Source of the DNA: Candidatus Pelagibacter communis
GTDB taxonomy: Bacteria; Pseudomonadota; Alphaproteobacteria; Pelagibacterales; Pelagibacteraceae
Length of the DNA: 64,000 nt
Assembly (NCBI RefSeq): GCF_001180185.1
Contig: NZ_CVSS01000021.1
Span: 17,406-81,405, forward strand
Direction of reading: 5' to 3'
Below, one piece after another: positions 56,201-64,000 of the stretch. Within the stretch, counting starts at the first letter, position 1, and the number at the start of each line of letters is the position of its first letter. The notes beneath the pieces were generated by a model. It searched no databases. It had not been told where the DNA came from and saw only the letters and a program-made list of their open reading frames with translations. Both the position numbers and the translations under genes were made by a program.

Positions 56201-56641
56201 AGAGAGAGAAAAACTGCTAAAGGCACACCTTATGCAGTCTTAAAATTGACTGATTTAAACAGTGTTTTTGAGTTATTTATATTTTCAGATGTTTTAGAAT
56301 TAAATAGAGATTTATTAAAAGAGGGCTCCTCGTTAATTCTTACATTAAACAAATCTATCTCATCAGATGATGATAATATAAAGCGCATCAATGTTCGTAA
56401 AATTGCCTCATTAAAAGATTTATTCAATAGCACTATTAAACAGATTACAATTAATTTATCATCAAAAGATCAACTAAAATACGTTAAGAGTTTTCTTGAT
56501 AAAAGAGGTGATACTTTAGTATATATCAATTTCTCTAATGAAAATGAGACATTTAGTTTTAAACTAAAAACACTAAGAAATATTGATAGAAAATCGCTTA
56601 ATATTTTAAGAGATAAAGAAATAAGCCTTAATATACATTAA
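53222..56641 (+). CDS. dnaE: DNA polymerase III alpha subunit
   Basis: A 1139-residue replicative polymerase of the DnaE1 type. The PHP domain (about 1-270) starts HLKIHSQYSICEGAI. The polymerase core shows PVGPGRGSGAGSLVAWCL (about 362-379) and the catalytic acidic motif PDFDIDFCEDKRD (about 402-414). The later YRPGPMSNIPVY and GFNKSHAAAYAIISYQTA are typical. The C-terminal OB and tau-binding parts occupy about 980-1139. It is the last gene of the run begun at nuoA. Frames on the opposite strand inside it are shadows. Confidence 0.97.
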   Translation: MSESNLFNFNHLKIHSQYSICEGAITIDVIKEKAKEHNIKAIGLCDTSNLCGAIEFSEKLSKIGTQPIIGTQIKFKHDDTIGLLPLYALDEEGYKNIISLSSKSYLDNKEVIEPILNFDELLEFDNSGISIFSGTVFGLFGKLFEKGKYSEISNLYKKLNEKFKDKFYIEIQRHNDQNEKDFEKYNLNQSNQLQIPIIATNEVFYLTRDMHEAHDALICIGNKTYINEKKRIKFSAEHYLKSNSEMSQLFADIPEALENNYNFSKRCSFRPLFSKPILPNISSSKEGDANDVIKKESFEGLKEKFIKFFKLKLDEIENNKDFLIYKDRLDHELEIIIKMDYSSYFLIVSDYIRWAKNNDIPVGPGRGSGAGSLVAWCLSITNVDPIKYNLIFERFLNPDRISMPDFDIDFCEDKRDLVFEYLTQKYKDSVAHIITFGKLKARMVIRDVGRVLGLSYGFVDNISKMIPFDPSRPQSLSECIAGEPRLQKMIMEDPRVKKLTDISLKLEGLNRNFATHAAGVVIADKKLTEIVPLYKDASSNLLLPSTQFDMYSAENAGLVKFDFLGLKTLTVIHNTQKLIRKKNKKFDIENISFEDQKVFELMASGKTVGLFQIESAGMRDALIQMKPNHIEDIIALVALYRPGPMSNIPVYNDCKHGKKTPDYLHPLLEDILKPTYGVIIYQEQVMQIAQKLSGFTAGQADLLRRAMGKKKRAELEKQKQNFITGAVNKGIGKDIAAGIFLKIEPFAEYGFNKSHAAAYAIISYQTAFLKTYYPKEFFAASMSMDISNQNKLSEFYEELRRLNIDIIRPDINECYSDFKTEDDKFYYALGAIKAVGSEAVSNIVKERVLNGKFLSIIDFIKRINPKDINKLQLEGLVKAGAFDKLNNNRQSIFNSIPSIITKSKNDFDNKIANQIDLFGDNSESEIDIIEKVNDWEFEDRLAKEFEAVGFFISDHPLNQYKDVFRDYKIIDYQNFYNNDEIKENNVAATLLKIRERKTAKGTPYAVLKLTDLNSVFELFIFSDVLELNRDLLKEGSSLILTLNKSISSDDDNIKRINVRKIASLKDLFNSTIKQITINLSSKDQLKYVKSFLDKRGDTLVYINFSNENETFSFKLKTLRNIDRKSLNILRDKEISLNIH

Positions 56642-56724
56642 TTTTTCCTTGTTAAATCTAAAAAATATTAGTAAATAGCGTCTTTAAATTAACTAATACG
56701 CACATAGTATTTGGTTTTAAACCT

Positions 56725-56763
56725 CCGGTCCTTAAATGGAAATTACTATGGTGGCTTAACCGG
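56725..56763 (+). promoter_or_regulatory. candidate structured leader RNA before rpsB
   Basis: In the 130-base dnaE-rpsB spacer, CCGGT (56725-56729) and ACCGG (56759-56763) can pair and enclose a 29-base loop with further short pairing (CC/GG pieces). The second arm ends 8 bases before the rpsB ATG and includes the only purine-rich ribosome site (CGGGAA), so the fold would mask it. S2 leaders in other bacteria bind S2 to control rpsB-tsf, and a similar role is inferred here. Confidence 0.5.
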
Positions 56764-56771
56764 GAATAAAT

Positions 56772-57581
56772 ATGAAAATACCTAACGTAACAATACAACA
56801 ATTATTAGAAGCAGGTGTCCACTTAGGTCACAAAACACTAAGATGGAATCCAAAAATGAAAAAATATATTTTTGGAAAAAGAGACTCTATCCACATTATT
56901 GACTTAACACAAACTTTAGAGTTAACAAAAGTTGCACTTCAAAAAGTATACGATACCGTTGCAAACAACGGTAAAATACTTTTTGTTTCAACAAAAAAAC
57001 AGGCTTCAGAGGCCATAGCAGAAGTTGCAAAAGAAACTGATCAATATTTTGTAAACTACAGATGGCTAGGAGGGATGTTAACTAATTGGGGTACAATTTC
57101 AAATTCTATTAAAAAACTAAAAAAATTAGAAACAGACTTAGTTGCTGAAAATAGAGGATTTACAAAAAAAGAACTTTTAAAGATGAGTGTTAAAAAAGCC
57201 AAACTACAAAGATCTTTGGGCGGTATTGCAGAGATGAAAAAAGTACCAGATTTAGTATTCATAATTGATACAAACTATGAGTCATTAGCTATACAAGAAT
57301 CTTCAAAGTTAGGAATACCTATAATAGCTATTTTAGATAGTAACTCAAATCCAGATGGAATAGATTTTCCAATACCTGGAAATGATGACGCCAGAAGAGC
57401 TATTGACTTATATTGTAAACTTATAAAAGAAACAATTATTTCTGCTAAGAAGTCTAATCCTGTAGAGGAAAAGAAAACTGAAAAAAAGAATGATACAAAA
57501 TCTACAAAAACTATTCAAGAACTGGATAGAGAGAAATTAGAAAAAAAATTCCCAAAAGATAAAACGGAGATTTTGAATTAA
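56772..57581 (+). CDS. rpsB: 30S ribosomal protein S2
   Basis: A 269-residue S2 protein. Signature 1 is [21 protein letters not shown] (its core about 9-25), signature 2 is [25 protein letters not shown] (part, about 160-180), and the middle [14 protein letters not shown] is typical. A Lys/Glu-rich C-terminal tail (about 235-269) is somewhat longer than in E. coli and is common in alphaproteobacteria. It shares its last base with the tsf start (57581), giving coupled translation of the two. Confidence 0.97.
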   Translation: MKIPNVTIQQLLEAGVHLGHKTLRWNPKMKKYIFGKRDSIHIIDLTQTLELTKVALQKVYDTVANNGKILFVSTKKQASEAIAEVAKETDQYFVNYRWLGGMLTNWGTISNSIKKLKKLETDLVAENRGFTKKELLKMSVKKAKLQRSLGGIAEMKKVPDLVFIIDTNYESLAIQESSKLGIPIIAILDSNSNPDGIDFPIPGNDDARRAIDLYCKLIKETIISAKKSNPVEEKKTEKKNDTKSTKTIQELDREKLEKKFPKDKTEILN

Positions 57582-58432
57582 TGAGTGATATAGAAAAAGT
57601 AAAAAAATTAAGAGCTGCCTCTGGTGCTGGATTTAAAGATTGTAACCAAGCAATAAAAGAATCAAATGGTGATTTAGATAAAGCAATTGAAATTCTAAGA
57701 GTAAAAGGAATATCAAAAGCTTCAAAAAAAATGTCTAGAGATGCAAAGGAGGGGGTTGTTGCAGTAAGTGGAGATGATAAAAAGATATCTTTAATAGAAG
57801 TAAATTGTGAAACAGATTTTGTTGCTAAAAATGATGATTTTATAAAATTTGTTAAAGAGATAAGTGATATTAATAATTCTGTAAGCTCAAATATAGAGAT
57901 ATTAAATAAATCAAAAATGTCAGATGGAAAATCTGTTGAGGAAAATCTTGTTGCATTAATTGCAAAAATTGGAGAAAAAATTACAATAGGTAAATCAAAA
58001 ACAATTTCAAATAAAGGAACTGTAAACTCAAAATATTTACACACCGTAGTTAAAGATAATTTAGCAAAGTTAGCAGTCGCTGTTTCGCTTGAAACAAAAG
58101 ATAATTCTGAAACTGTAAAAAATTTTGGTAAACAATTATCAATGCATATTGCTGCTTCAAATCCTTTGGCATTAGATCAAAATTCAATTGATCAGTCAGT
58201 AATTGACAAAGAACAAGAACTTGTGACTGAAGAATTAAAAAACTCTGGAAAGCCAGCTGATATTGCTAAAAAGATAAGTTTGGGCAAAATGAATAAATTT
58301 AAGGAGGAAAATGCTCTACTATCTCAAGCTTGGGTAATGGAACCAAAAAAGAAAGTTCAAGATATTTTAAAAGAATTGTCAATATCTGATTTAAAGATAA
58401 AAGAGTTCGTAAGATTTAAGATAGGTGAGTAA
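57581..58432 (+). CDS. tsf: translation elongation factor Ts
   Basis: A 283-residue EF-Ts, the nucleotide-exchange factor of EF-Tu. The N-terminal UBA-like domain has [18 protein letters not shown] (about 8-25), followed by [20 protein letters not shown] (its core about 38-57). The exchange-site [10 protein letters not shown] (about 79-88) is intact, and [10 protein letters not shown] follows in the core domain. frr starts at the very next base after its stop. pyrH, which usually lies between tsf and frr, is not here. The 177-residue antisense frame is a shadow. Confidence 0.97.
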   Translation: MSDIEKVKKLRAASGAGFKDCNQAIKESNGDLDKAIEILRVKGISKASKKMSRDAKEGVVAVSGDDKKISLIEVNCETDFVAKNDDFIKFVKEISDINNSVSSNIEILNKSKMSDGKSVEENLVALIAKIGEKITIGKSKTISNKGTVNSKYLHTVVKDNLAKLAVAVSLETKDNSETVKNFGKQLSMHIAASNPLALDQNSIDQSVIDKEQELVTEELKNSGKPADIAKKISLGKMNKFKEENALLSQAWVMEPKKKVQDILKELSISDLKIKEFVRFKIGE

Positions 58433-58984
58433 ATGTTTGATGATAAATCATACAGCCTTAAAATGGATAAGACTATAGAGGTTTTTGCTAAAGAATTATC
58501 TTCATTAAGGACCGGTAGAGCTAATTCAGCTATGTTGGATTTAATAAAAGTTGATGTATATGGTCAACAAATGCCAATAAATCAAGTTGCGAGTGTAACA
58601 ACTCCAGAACCTAGAATGATCAATGTTCAAGTTTGGGATCAGAATAATGTTGCTTTAGTGGATTCAGCTATAAAAAAATCTGAGCTAGGTTTAAATCCGC
58701 AAATCGACGGACAATTAATTAGACTTCCAATCCCAGAACTAAATGAGGAAAGAAGAATTGAATTAAAAAAAATGATTAAGTCTATGGGTGAAAAATGCAA
58801 AGTATCAATAAGAAATATTAGAAGAGAAGCGAATGAAGAAATAAAAAAACTTCTTAAATCAAAAGAAATTGGAGAGGATCAAGAAAAATCATTTGAGAAG
58901 AGCGTACAAACAATCACAGATAAACATATTTCTATAGTAGATGATAAAGTATCATCTAAAGAAAAAGAAATAATGACAATATGA
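58433..58984 (+). CDS. frr: ribosome recycling factor
   Basis: A 183-residue RRF. It has the conserved start of the coiled-coil (ELSSLRTGRANSAMLD, about 22-37), the mid-domain YGQQMPINQVASVTTPEPRM (its core about 44-62), and IPELNEERRIELKKMIKSMGE followed by RNIRREANEEIKKL. Together with EF-G it splits ribosomes after termination. It overlaps uppS by 4 bases (ATGA) and abuts tsf without a gap. Confidence 0.97.
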   Translation: MFDDKSYSLKMDKTIEVFAKELSSLRTGRANSAMLDLIKVDVYGQQMPINQVASVTTPEPRMINVQVWDQNNVALVDSAIKKSELGLNPQIDGQLIRLPIPELNEERRIELKKMIKSMGEKCKVSIRNIRREANEEIKKLLKSKEIGEDQEKSFEKSVQTITDKHISIVDDKVSSKEKEIMTI

Positions 58985-59655
58985 ATCCATTAAATCATGT
59001 AGCCATAATTATGGATGGCAATGGTCGGTGGGGATTAAAAAATAAAAATTCAAGGAATGCAGGGCATAAAGCTGGCTTAAATACTGTAGAAAAAATTATT
59101 AAAGAAACAATTAAAAATAAAATACAGTTTCTTACTTTATATGCTTTTTCAACTGAAAATTGGAAAAGACCAAAAAAAGAAATTAATTATTTATTTACTT
59201 TGTTGGAGAATTTTTTAGTTAATAGAATAGAAGACCTTCATAAACAAAATATAAAATTAAAGATATTAGGATTAAAAAATTTTTCAAAAAGATTAAATAA
59301 ATTATTAAATTTAGCTGAAAAAAAAACATATAAAAATAAGAAATTACAAATCAATTTAGCTTTAAATTATGGATCAAAATATGAAATAATTAATGCATTA
59401 AAAAATTTAAAAAAGAGTAAAGGAAAAATTAATGAAAGAAATTTGACTAAATTTTTATTGACTAAAAATATACCTGACCCAGATTTATTAATTAGAACAG
59501 GAAATACAAAAAGATTAAGTAATTTTTTATTGTGGCAACTCGCTTATTCAGAGATATTTTTCGAAAAGAAGTTATGGCCAGATTTTAAAGAAAAAGATTA
59601 TAATAAAATAATTAAAAAATTTAAGAATATTAAAAGAAACTTTGGTAAAATATAA
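58981..59655 (+). CDS. uppS: undecaprenyl (polyprenyl) diphosphate synthase, cis type
   Basis: A 224-residue cis-prenyltransferase. The first substrate motif is AIIMDGNGRWGLKN (about 8-21) with catalytic Asp12, and then GHKAGLNTVEKII (about 28-40), YAFSTENWKRPKKEI (about 57-71) and the C-terminal DPDLLIRTGNTKRLSNFLLW (about 164-183). It makes C55-type lipid carrier precursor for the cell wall. It overlaps frr by 4 bases and shares one base with cdsA. Confidence 0.95.
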   Translation: MNPLNHVAIIMDGNGRWGLKNKNSRNAGHKAGLNTVEKIIKETIKNKIQFLTLYAFSTENWKRPKKEINYLFTLLENFLVNRIEDLHKQNIKLKILGLKNFSKRLNKLLNLAEKKTYKNKKLQINLALNYGSKYEIINALKNLKKSKGKINERNLTKFLLTKNIPDPDLLIRTGNTKRLSNFLLWQLAYSEIFFEKKLWPDFKEKDYNKIIKKFKNIKRNFGKI

Positions 59656-60293
59656 TGAATCAACAACTCCAAAAAAGAATATTAAGTTCTTTAATTTTAA
59701 TACCAATTACTTTTTTTTTTATAATTCAAGGTTCAATATTTTTTATTTTTTTTTTAATCTTATTCTTTTTAGCTACAAGCTTTGAATGGTTTAATATGAC
59801 TAAAAAAAATAATATTATAAGATTTTTTGGTATTGTTTTTTTATTTTTTTCTTTTTCTAGCGCTTTTTTTGTTAGGGAAGATTATGGTTCAAATGGTTTT
59901 CTTTTTTTCATAATTGTTTGTATATTTACAGATATAGGTGGTTATGTATTTGGAAAAACCTTTAAAGGTCCAAAATTAACTTCAATAAGTCCTAATAAAA
60001 CATACACAGGTGTTATTGGTAGTTTTTTATTTTCTTTAATAGCAGGTTTAGTTTTTATAAAATATTTTTGGAGTTCTGAAACTTACAAAACTGATATAGA
60101 TCAATTTTTAGTTTTATTAATTATCATAACTATATCACTTGTTAGTCAAATAGGTGATTTAATTATTTCTTATTTTAAAAGAAAAGCTAAATTAAAAGAT
60201 ACCGGAAAAATTTTACCTGGACACGGAGGTCTTTTAGATAGAATTGATGGATTAATTTTTGTTATACCTTCAATTTATCTTTTATCTTTATAA
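59655..60293 (+). CDS. cdsA: phosphatidate cytidylyltransferase
   Basis: A 212-residue membrane enzyme with about six to seven helices. The CTP-transfer signature KLKDTGKILPGHGGLLDRIDG (its core about 176-194) lies near the C-terminus. It makes CDP-diacylglycerol for phospholipid synthesis. At 212 residues it is shorter than the E. coli enzyme (about 285) and close to the short alphaproteobacterial form. It shares one base with uppS before and one with dxr after. Confidence 0.93.
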   Translation: MNQQLQKRILSSLILIPITFFFIIQGSIFFIFFLILFFLATSFEWFNMTKKNNIIRFFGIVFLFFSFSSAFFVREDYGSNGFLFFIIVCIFTDIGGYVFGKTFKGPKLTSISPNKTYTGVIGSFLFSLIAGLVFIKYFWSSETYKTDIDQFLVLLIIITISLVSQIGDLIISYFKRKAKLKDTGKILPGHGGLLDRIDGLIFVIPSIYLLSL

Positions 60294-61459
60294 TGAAAAA
60301 AAAAATTGTAATACTTGGCTCAACAGGCTCAATTGGACGAAATACTTTATCAATAATTAGAAAAGATATAAAAAATTTTGATATAATCTTATTATCCACA
60401 AACAAAAATATTAAGAGAGTAATTAATCAAGCTAAAGAGTTTAAGGTAAAAAATATAATCATTAGTGACAGTAAAAATTTTTTAAAAGCAAAGAAAAAAT
60501 ATAAAAATTTAGATATCAATTTTTTTAATTCATTTTCTAAAATAGATAGTATTTTAAAAAAGAAAAAAGTTTTTTACTCTATGAATTCAATAATAGGTAT
60601 GGATGGTTTAAAACCCTCTCTGAAGTTAATTAAGTATTCTAAAAATATTGCAATCGTGAATAAAGAGGCAATTATATGTGGTTGGAATTTGATTAAAAAG
60701 GAATTAATTAGATTTAAAACCAAATTTATTCCTATAGATTCTGAACATTTTTCTATTTACTCTCTAATGGGAAATAATCTTAATAAGAATATAGATAAGA
60801 TATTTATAACCGCATCAGGAGGTCCTTTTTTGAAAAGATCCATAAAAAATTTAAATCAAATTAAAAAAAAAGATGCGCTTAATCATCCAAACTGGAAAAT
60901 GGGAAAAAAAATATCAATAGACTCATCAACTATGATGAATAAAGTCTTTGAGGTTATAGAAGCTAAAAAAATTTTTGATTTAAAATATAAAGATATTTCA
61001 ATATTAACTCATCCTAAATCTTATGTGCATGCAATAGTCAAATTTAAGAATGCTCTTACAAAAATACTAATACATGAACCTGATATGAGAATTCCAATAT
61101 ATAATTCTTTATATTCAGAACATAATTCAAAAATACCGTCAAAAAATATAGATTTAAAAATCCTAAATAATTTAGAATTAAAAAAAGTAGATACTAAAAG
61201 ATTCCCTTTAACTAATCTAATTAACAAATTAGTAGAATATGACTCATTATATGAAACAGTATTAATTACTGTTAATGATTTTTTTGTTCTTAAGTTCCTA
61301 TCAGACAAAATTAAATACAATGAAATGATTAAAATGATTTACAAGTATTCAAATTACCATGAATTTCTAAAATTTAGGAAAATTAAGCCTAAAAATGTTG
61401 AAGATATTTATAAATTAAGAAATTATGTAAGTTTAAAATTACAAACATTAAGTGTATAA
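60293..61459 (+). CDS. dxr: 1-deoxy-D-xylulose-5-phosphate reductoisomerase
   Basis: A 388-residue MEP-pathway enzyme. It shows NADPH motif ILGSTGSIGRNTL (about 7-19), IANKEAII-like VNKEAIICGW (about 120-129), the metal/substrate segment IPIDSEHFSIYSLMG (about 145-159), ASGGPFLK (about 174-181) and HPNWKMGKKISIDSSTMMNK (about 198-217). It converts DXP to MEP for isoprenoids, which fits the nearby uppS. bamA begins 9 bases downstream; the usual rseP gene between them is absent. Confidence 0.96.
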   Translation: MKKKIVILGSTGSIGRNTLSIIRKDIKNFDIILLSTNKNIKRVINQAKEFKVKNIIISDSKNFLKAKKKYKNLDINFFNSFSKIDSILKKKKVFYSMNSIIGMDGLKPSLKLIKYSKNIAIVNKEAIICGWNLIKKELIRFKTKFIPIDSEHFSIYSLMGNNLNKNIDKIFITASGGPFLKRSIKNLNQIKKKDALNHPNWKMGKKISIDSSTMMNKVFEVIEAKKIFDLKYKDISILTHPKSYVHAIVKFKNALTKILIHEPDMRIPIYNSLYSEHNSKIPSKNIDLKILNNLELKKVDTKRFPLTNLINKLVEYDSLYETVLITVNDFFVLKFLSDKIKYNEMIKMIYKYSNYHEFLKFRKIKPKNVEDIYKLRNYVSLKLQTLSV

Positions 61460-61468
61460 AACCCATTT

Positions 61469-63715
61469 ATGTATAAATTATTATCAAAAATTACCTCTAT
61501 ACTTATATTTACAAGCACATTCGCTTTTGCTGAAATATTAAATAAAGTAAATATTGAGGGAAATAAGAGAATTTCATCTGAAACAATTATTGTACTTGGA
61601 AATATACAAATAAACTCCGACTATGATGACAATAAGATTAATAATGTTTTAAAAAATTTAAATGATTCTAATTTTTTTAGTGATATCAAAATCGATTTTA
61701 AAAATGGTATACTTAACTTAATAGTAGAAGAAAATCCTATTATCGAAAATATAGAAATTACTGGTATAAAAAATCAAGATTTTAAAAAAGAATTATTAGA
61801 AAATATATCATTGAAAAATAGAATGTCATTTAATGAATATCTTCTTCAAAATGATATAAATTTAATTCAGAATATCTTTAAAACTAGTGGTTTTTATTTT
61901 GCCAAAATTAAAACTAAAATAAATAAAAATGATAATCTTAATTCAGTTCAATTAATATTTGATATTGATCAGGGTGATAGAGCAAGAATAAAAGAAATAT
62001 CGTTTATTGGTGATAAAAAGATCAAAGATAAAAAACTCTTAGAAGTTATTGCATCTGAAGAACATAAATTTTGGAAATTTGTAACAAATAAAGTTTATTT
62101 AAATCAAAGCACAATTAACTTAGATAAAAGATTACTTGAAAATTATTATCGAAATAAAGGTTATTACAAGGTTAATGTTAGTGACTCTTTTGTAGAATAT
62201 AAAGAGGAAGGCTTTAAACTGATATATAATATCGATGCTGGTAACCAATATTATTTTAATGATTTAAAATTAAATTTACCTATAGATTACGACAGTTCTC
62301 ATTTTAAAGAACTTGAAAAAATATTTAATAAACTCAAGGGAAAAAAATATTCTTTAAATGATTTTAATTTAATTTTAAAAAAAATTGATAAAATTGCTTC
62401 ATCGAAACTATATGATTTTATAGATTCAAAAGTTGATCATGAAATTTTTGATAATGATAAGATCAATATTACTTTTAATGTTATTGACTCTGAAAAATTT
62501 TACGTTGAAAGAATAAATATATCTGGGAACTTTCAAACTATTGAAGAGGTAATAAGAAACAGGCTAATAGTTGATGAAGGCGATCCATTGAATACACTTT
62601 TGTACAATAAATCAATCGATAATATTAGAGCTCTAAGAATCTTTAAAAATGTTAAAAGTGAAATAAAAGATGGTTCAAATGAAAATCTTAAAGTGATAGA
62701 TGTAATAGTTGAGGAGAAACCCACAGGTGAGATTTCTTTAGCAGCTGGTGTTGGTACAAGTGGTTCAACTATTGGTGGAGGCATAACTGAGGGTAATTTT
62801 TTAGGAAAAGGTATTAAATTAGCATCTAATCTTGAAGTTTCTAAAGAAGCAATAAAAGGTAAATTTGACTACACAAAACCAAATTTTGCTTATACTGAAA
62901 ATTCTTTATTTACCTCTATTCAAGCCACTACCTCTGATTATTTAGATGATTTTGGTTATAAAGTTTCAAATACTGGTTTTTCAATTGGAACAGAATTTGA
63001 ACAATATGAAAATTTATTTTTTAGTCCTGAAGTTTCATTTTCACTTGAAGATTTAGAAACTAATTCCTCAGCTTCAACGCAACTAAAAAAACAAGAGGGA
63101 ACATACGAAGATTTCTATATTAATTATGGAATTAATTATGATCAAAGAGATTCTGGATATAGAGCTACTTCTGGAAATAAAACTCTTTTCTTTCAAGAGG
63201 TACCTATAGTTTCAGGTAATAACGAAATAACAAATACTTTTATATTTACCCAATATAAAAGTTTTAGCGAAACAAATGATATGATTGGTAAAGCTAGTTT
63301 GTATTTAAAAACTGTTAATTCATTAGATGACTCTGATGTTAGAGTTTCAAAAAGAGGGCAAGTACCTTATAATCGTTTAAGAGGATTTGAAAAAGGAAAA
63401 GTAGGTCCTATAGATAATTCTGATTATGTTGGGGGAAATTATGTTACAGCTTTAAACTTATCAACAAACTTACCAGGTCTTTTGAGCACTGTAGAAATTT
63501 TAGACTTTTCATACTTTATTGATATTGCAAATGTTTGGGGTGTTGATTATGACAGCTCAATAGATGACTCAAATAAAATAAGAAGTTCCACAGGCCTTGG
63601 TATTGATTGGTTAACTCCAATTGGTCCTTTAAGTTTTTCATTTACAAAACCGATAACAAAAACCTCTACAGACAAGACAGAGTCTTTTAGATTTAATTTA
63701 GGAACCACATTTTAA
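61469..63715 (+). CDS. bamA: outer membrane protein assembly factor BamA
   Basis: A 748-residue Omp85 protein. It has a signal peptide (about 1-21, ILIFTSTFAFA), five POTRA repeats (about 22-400) with strands such as LNKVNIEGNKRIS and VERINISGNFQT, and a 16-strand barrel (about 420-748). The loop-6 motif RGF lies at 638-640 in YNRLRGFEKG, and the C-terminus ends in Phe, as outer-membrane barrels do. It folds and inserts barrels in the outer membrane. Its stop (TAA) and the next ATG share a base at 63715. Confidence 0.95.
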   Translation: MYKLLSKITSILIFTSTFAFAEILNKVNIEGNKRISSETIIVLGNIQINSDYDDNKINNVLKNLNDSNFFSDIKIDFKNGILNLIVEENPIIENIEITGIKNQDFKKELLENISLKNRMSFNEYLLQNDINLIQNIFKTSGFYFAKIKTKINKNDNLNSVQLIFDIDQGDRARIKEISFIGDKKIKDKKLLEVIASEEHKFWKFVTNKVYLNQSTINLDKRLLENYYRNKGYYKVNVSDSFVEYKEEGFKLIYNIDAGNQYYFNDLKLNLPIDYDSSHFKELEKIFNKLKGKKYSLNDFNLILKKIDKIASSKLYDFIDSKVDHEIFDNDKINITFNVIDSEKFYVERINISGNFQTIEEVIRNRLIVDEGDPLNTLLYNKSIDNIRALRIFKNVKSEIKDGSNENLKVIDVIVEEKPTGEISLAAGVGTSGSTIGGGITEGNFLGKGIKLASNLEVSKEAIKGKFDYTKPNFAYTENSLFTSIQATTSDYLDDFGYKVSNTGFSIGTEFEQYENLFFSPEVSFSLEDLETNSSASTQLKKQEGTYEDFYINYGINYDQRDSGYRATSGNKTLFFQEVPIVSGNNEITNTFIFTQYKSFSETNDMIGKASLYLKTVNSLDDSDVRVSKRGQVPYNRLRGFEKGKVGPIDNSDYVGGNYVTALNLSTNLPGLLSTVEILDFSYFIDIANVWGVDYDSSIDDSNKIRSSTGLGIDWLTPIGPLSFSFTKPITKTSTDKTESFRFNLGTTF

Positions 63716-64000
63716 TGATAAAAAAAGTTAGGGTAATATTATCTTTATTTATTTTATTATTTTCAACACAAAGTATAGCAGAAGATAAAATTTTATTTAT
63801 TGATATAGAGTATGTTTATATTAATTCAGTTGCTGGTAAAAAAGTAAGTGAGTTTATCGTTAAAGAGAGAAAAAAAATTGATAAAGATTTTTCAAATTAT
63901 AAAAAGGAAATAGATGAAGAAAAAACTAAATTGATGAATCAAAAAAATATTTTATCTAAAGAGGAATTCCAAAAAAATACTCTAAGTCTACAAAATAAAG
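63715..64000 (+). CDS. OmpH/Skp family periplasmic chaperone, 5' part only
   Basis: The frame starts at ATG 63715 and is cut by the window end after about 95 codons. A signal peptide (MIKKVRVILSLFILLFSTQS then IAED) is followed by KILFIDIEYVYINSVAGKKV, the OmpH/Skp N-terminal strand and helix, and a long charged helix rich in Lys and Glu that would form the coiled-coil prongs. Skp holds unfolded outer-membrane proteins for BamA. Position after bamA is standard. Confidence 0.85.
   Translation, partial: MIKKVRVILSLFILLFSTQSIAEDKILFIDIEYVYINSVAGKKVSEFIVKERKKIDKDFSNYKKEIDEEKTKLMNQKNILSKEEFQKNTLSLQNK

Noticed and set aside
56649..56677. Possible rpsB promoter TTGTTA with 17-base spacer to TAAATA
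   Set aside because: The -10 match is too poor in AT-rich DNA to report as a feature.
57511..58044. 177-residue open frame antisense to rpsB/tsf
   Set aside because: The amino-acid pattern is a mirror of the real gene's codons; no motif, and both sense genes are certain.
1..64000. CRISPR arrays, insertion sequences, prophage or integron signs
   Set aside because: No regular spaced repeats, transposase or integrase genes, or long inverted repeats were seen; poly-A/T runs reflect base composition.

Overview
The window looks like a piece of a SAR11 (Candidatus Pelagibacter, Pelagibacterales, Alphaproteobacteria) chromosome. I infer this from very AT-rich DNA, spacers that are mostly a few bases long, convergent genes whose stop codons overlap, and a mix of a sulfonate/APS-reductase sulfur module, a TRAP transporter locus and classic alphaproteobacterial housekeeping synteny. 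No mobile element, CRISPR array, prophage or rRNA gene was seen. No gene-free stretch exceeds about 150 bases once small genes are included.

Region 1 (1-6320) is organosulfonate and sulfite metabolism. It holds the 3' end of aprA (APS reductase alpha), two small unknown proteins, a TauE/SafE anion exporter, a YeiH-type exporter, sulfolactate sulfo-lyase SuyB and SuyA on the minus strand, and divergent xsc (sulfoacetaldehyde acetyltransferase). Together they suggest that C3 and C2 sulfonates are cleaved to pyruvate and acetyl phosphate plus sulfite, with the sulfite exported or oxidised through APS.

Region 2 (6326-15401) is more accessory and surface-related. It has an acyltransferase-3/SGNH O-acyltransferase, an SxtJ / DUF5989 / NodU-CmcH carbamoyltransferase cassette, an FAD amine-oxidase-like protein, a large unknown membrane protein, an M23 (LytM) peptidase and an SDR.

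Region 3 (15401-23216) is uptake and oxidation of unidentified organic substrates. It has a TerC/YjbE membrane protein, a GMC oxidoreductase, a DctP-DctQ-DctM TRAP transporter with a strong stem-loop after dctP, an NCS1-type permease, a second SDR and a tiny secreted peptide on the minus strand. Region 4 (23298-26577) is a set of small genes: DUF3047, YbgC thioesterase, type-5 uracil-DNA glycosylase, a histidine phosphatase and several small proteins including DUF1289.

Region 5 (26623-32854) is proteostasis and tRNAs: tRNA-Leu(TAG), tig, clpP, clpX, lon, tRNA-Val(TAC) and tRNA-Asp(GTC). Region 6 (32953-46806) is the complete 14-gene complex I operon nuoABCDEFGHIJKLMN. It runs on into birA, coaX, rnj, DUF1467, proS, lolC, lolD and dnaE (to 56641). 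Region 7 (56725-64000) is rpsB, tsf, frr, uppS, cdsA, dxr, bamA and the start of an ompH/skp gene. Several genes usual at these positions in alphaproteobacteria (hupB after lon, pyrH between tsf and frr, rseP between dxr and bamA) are absent from their expected slots. This fits genome streamlining and rearrangement.
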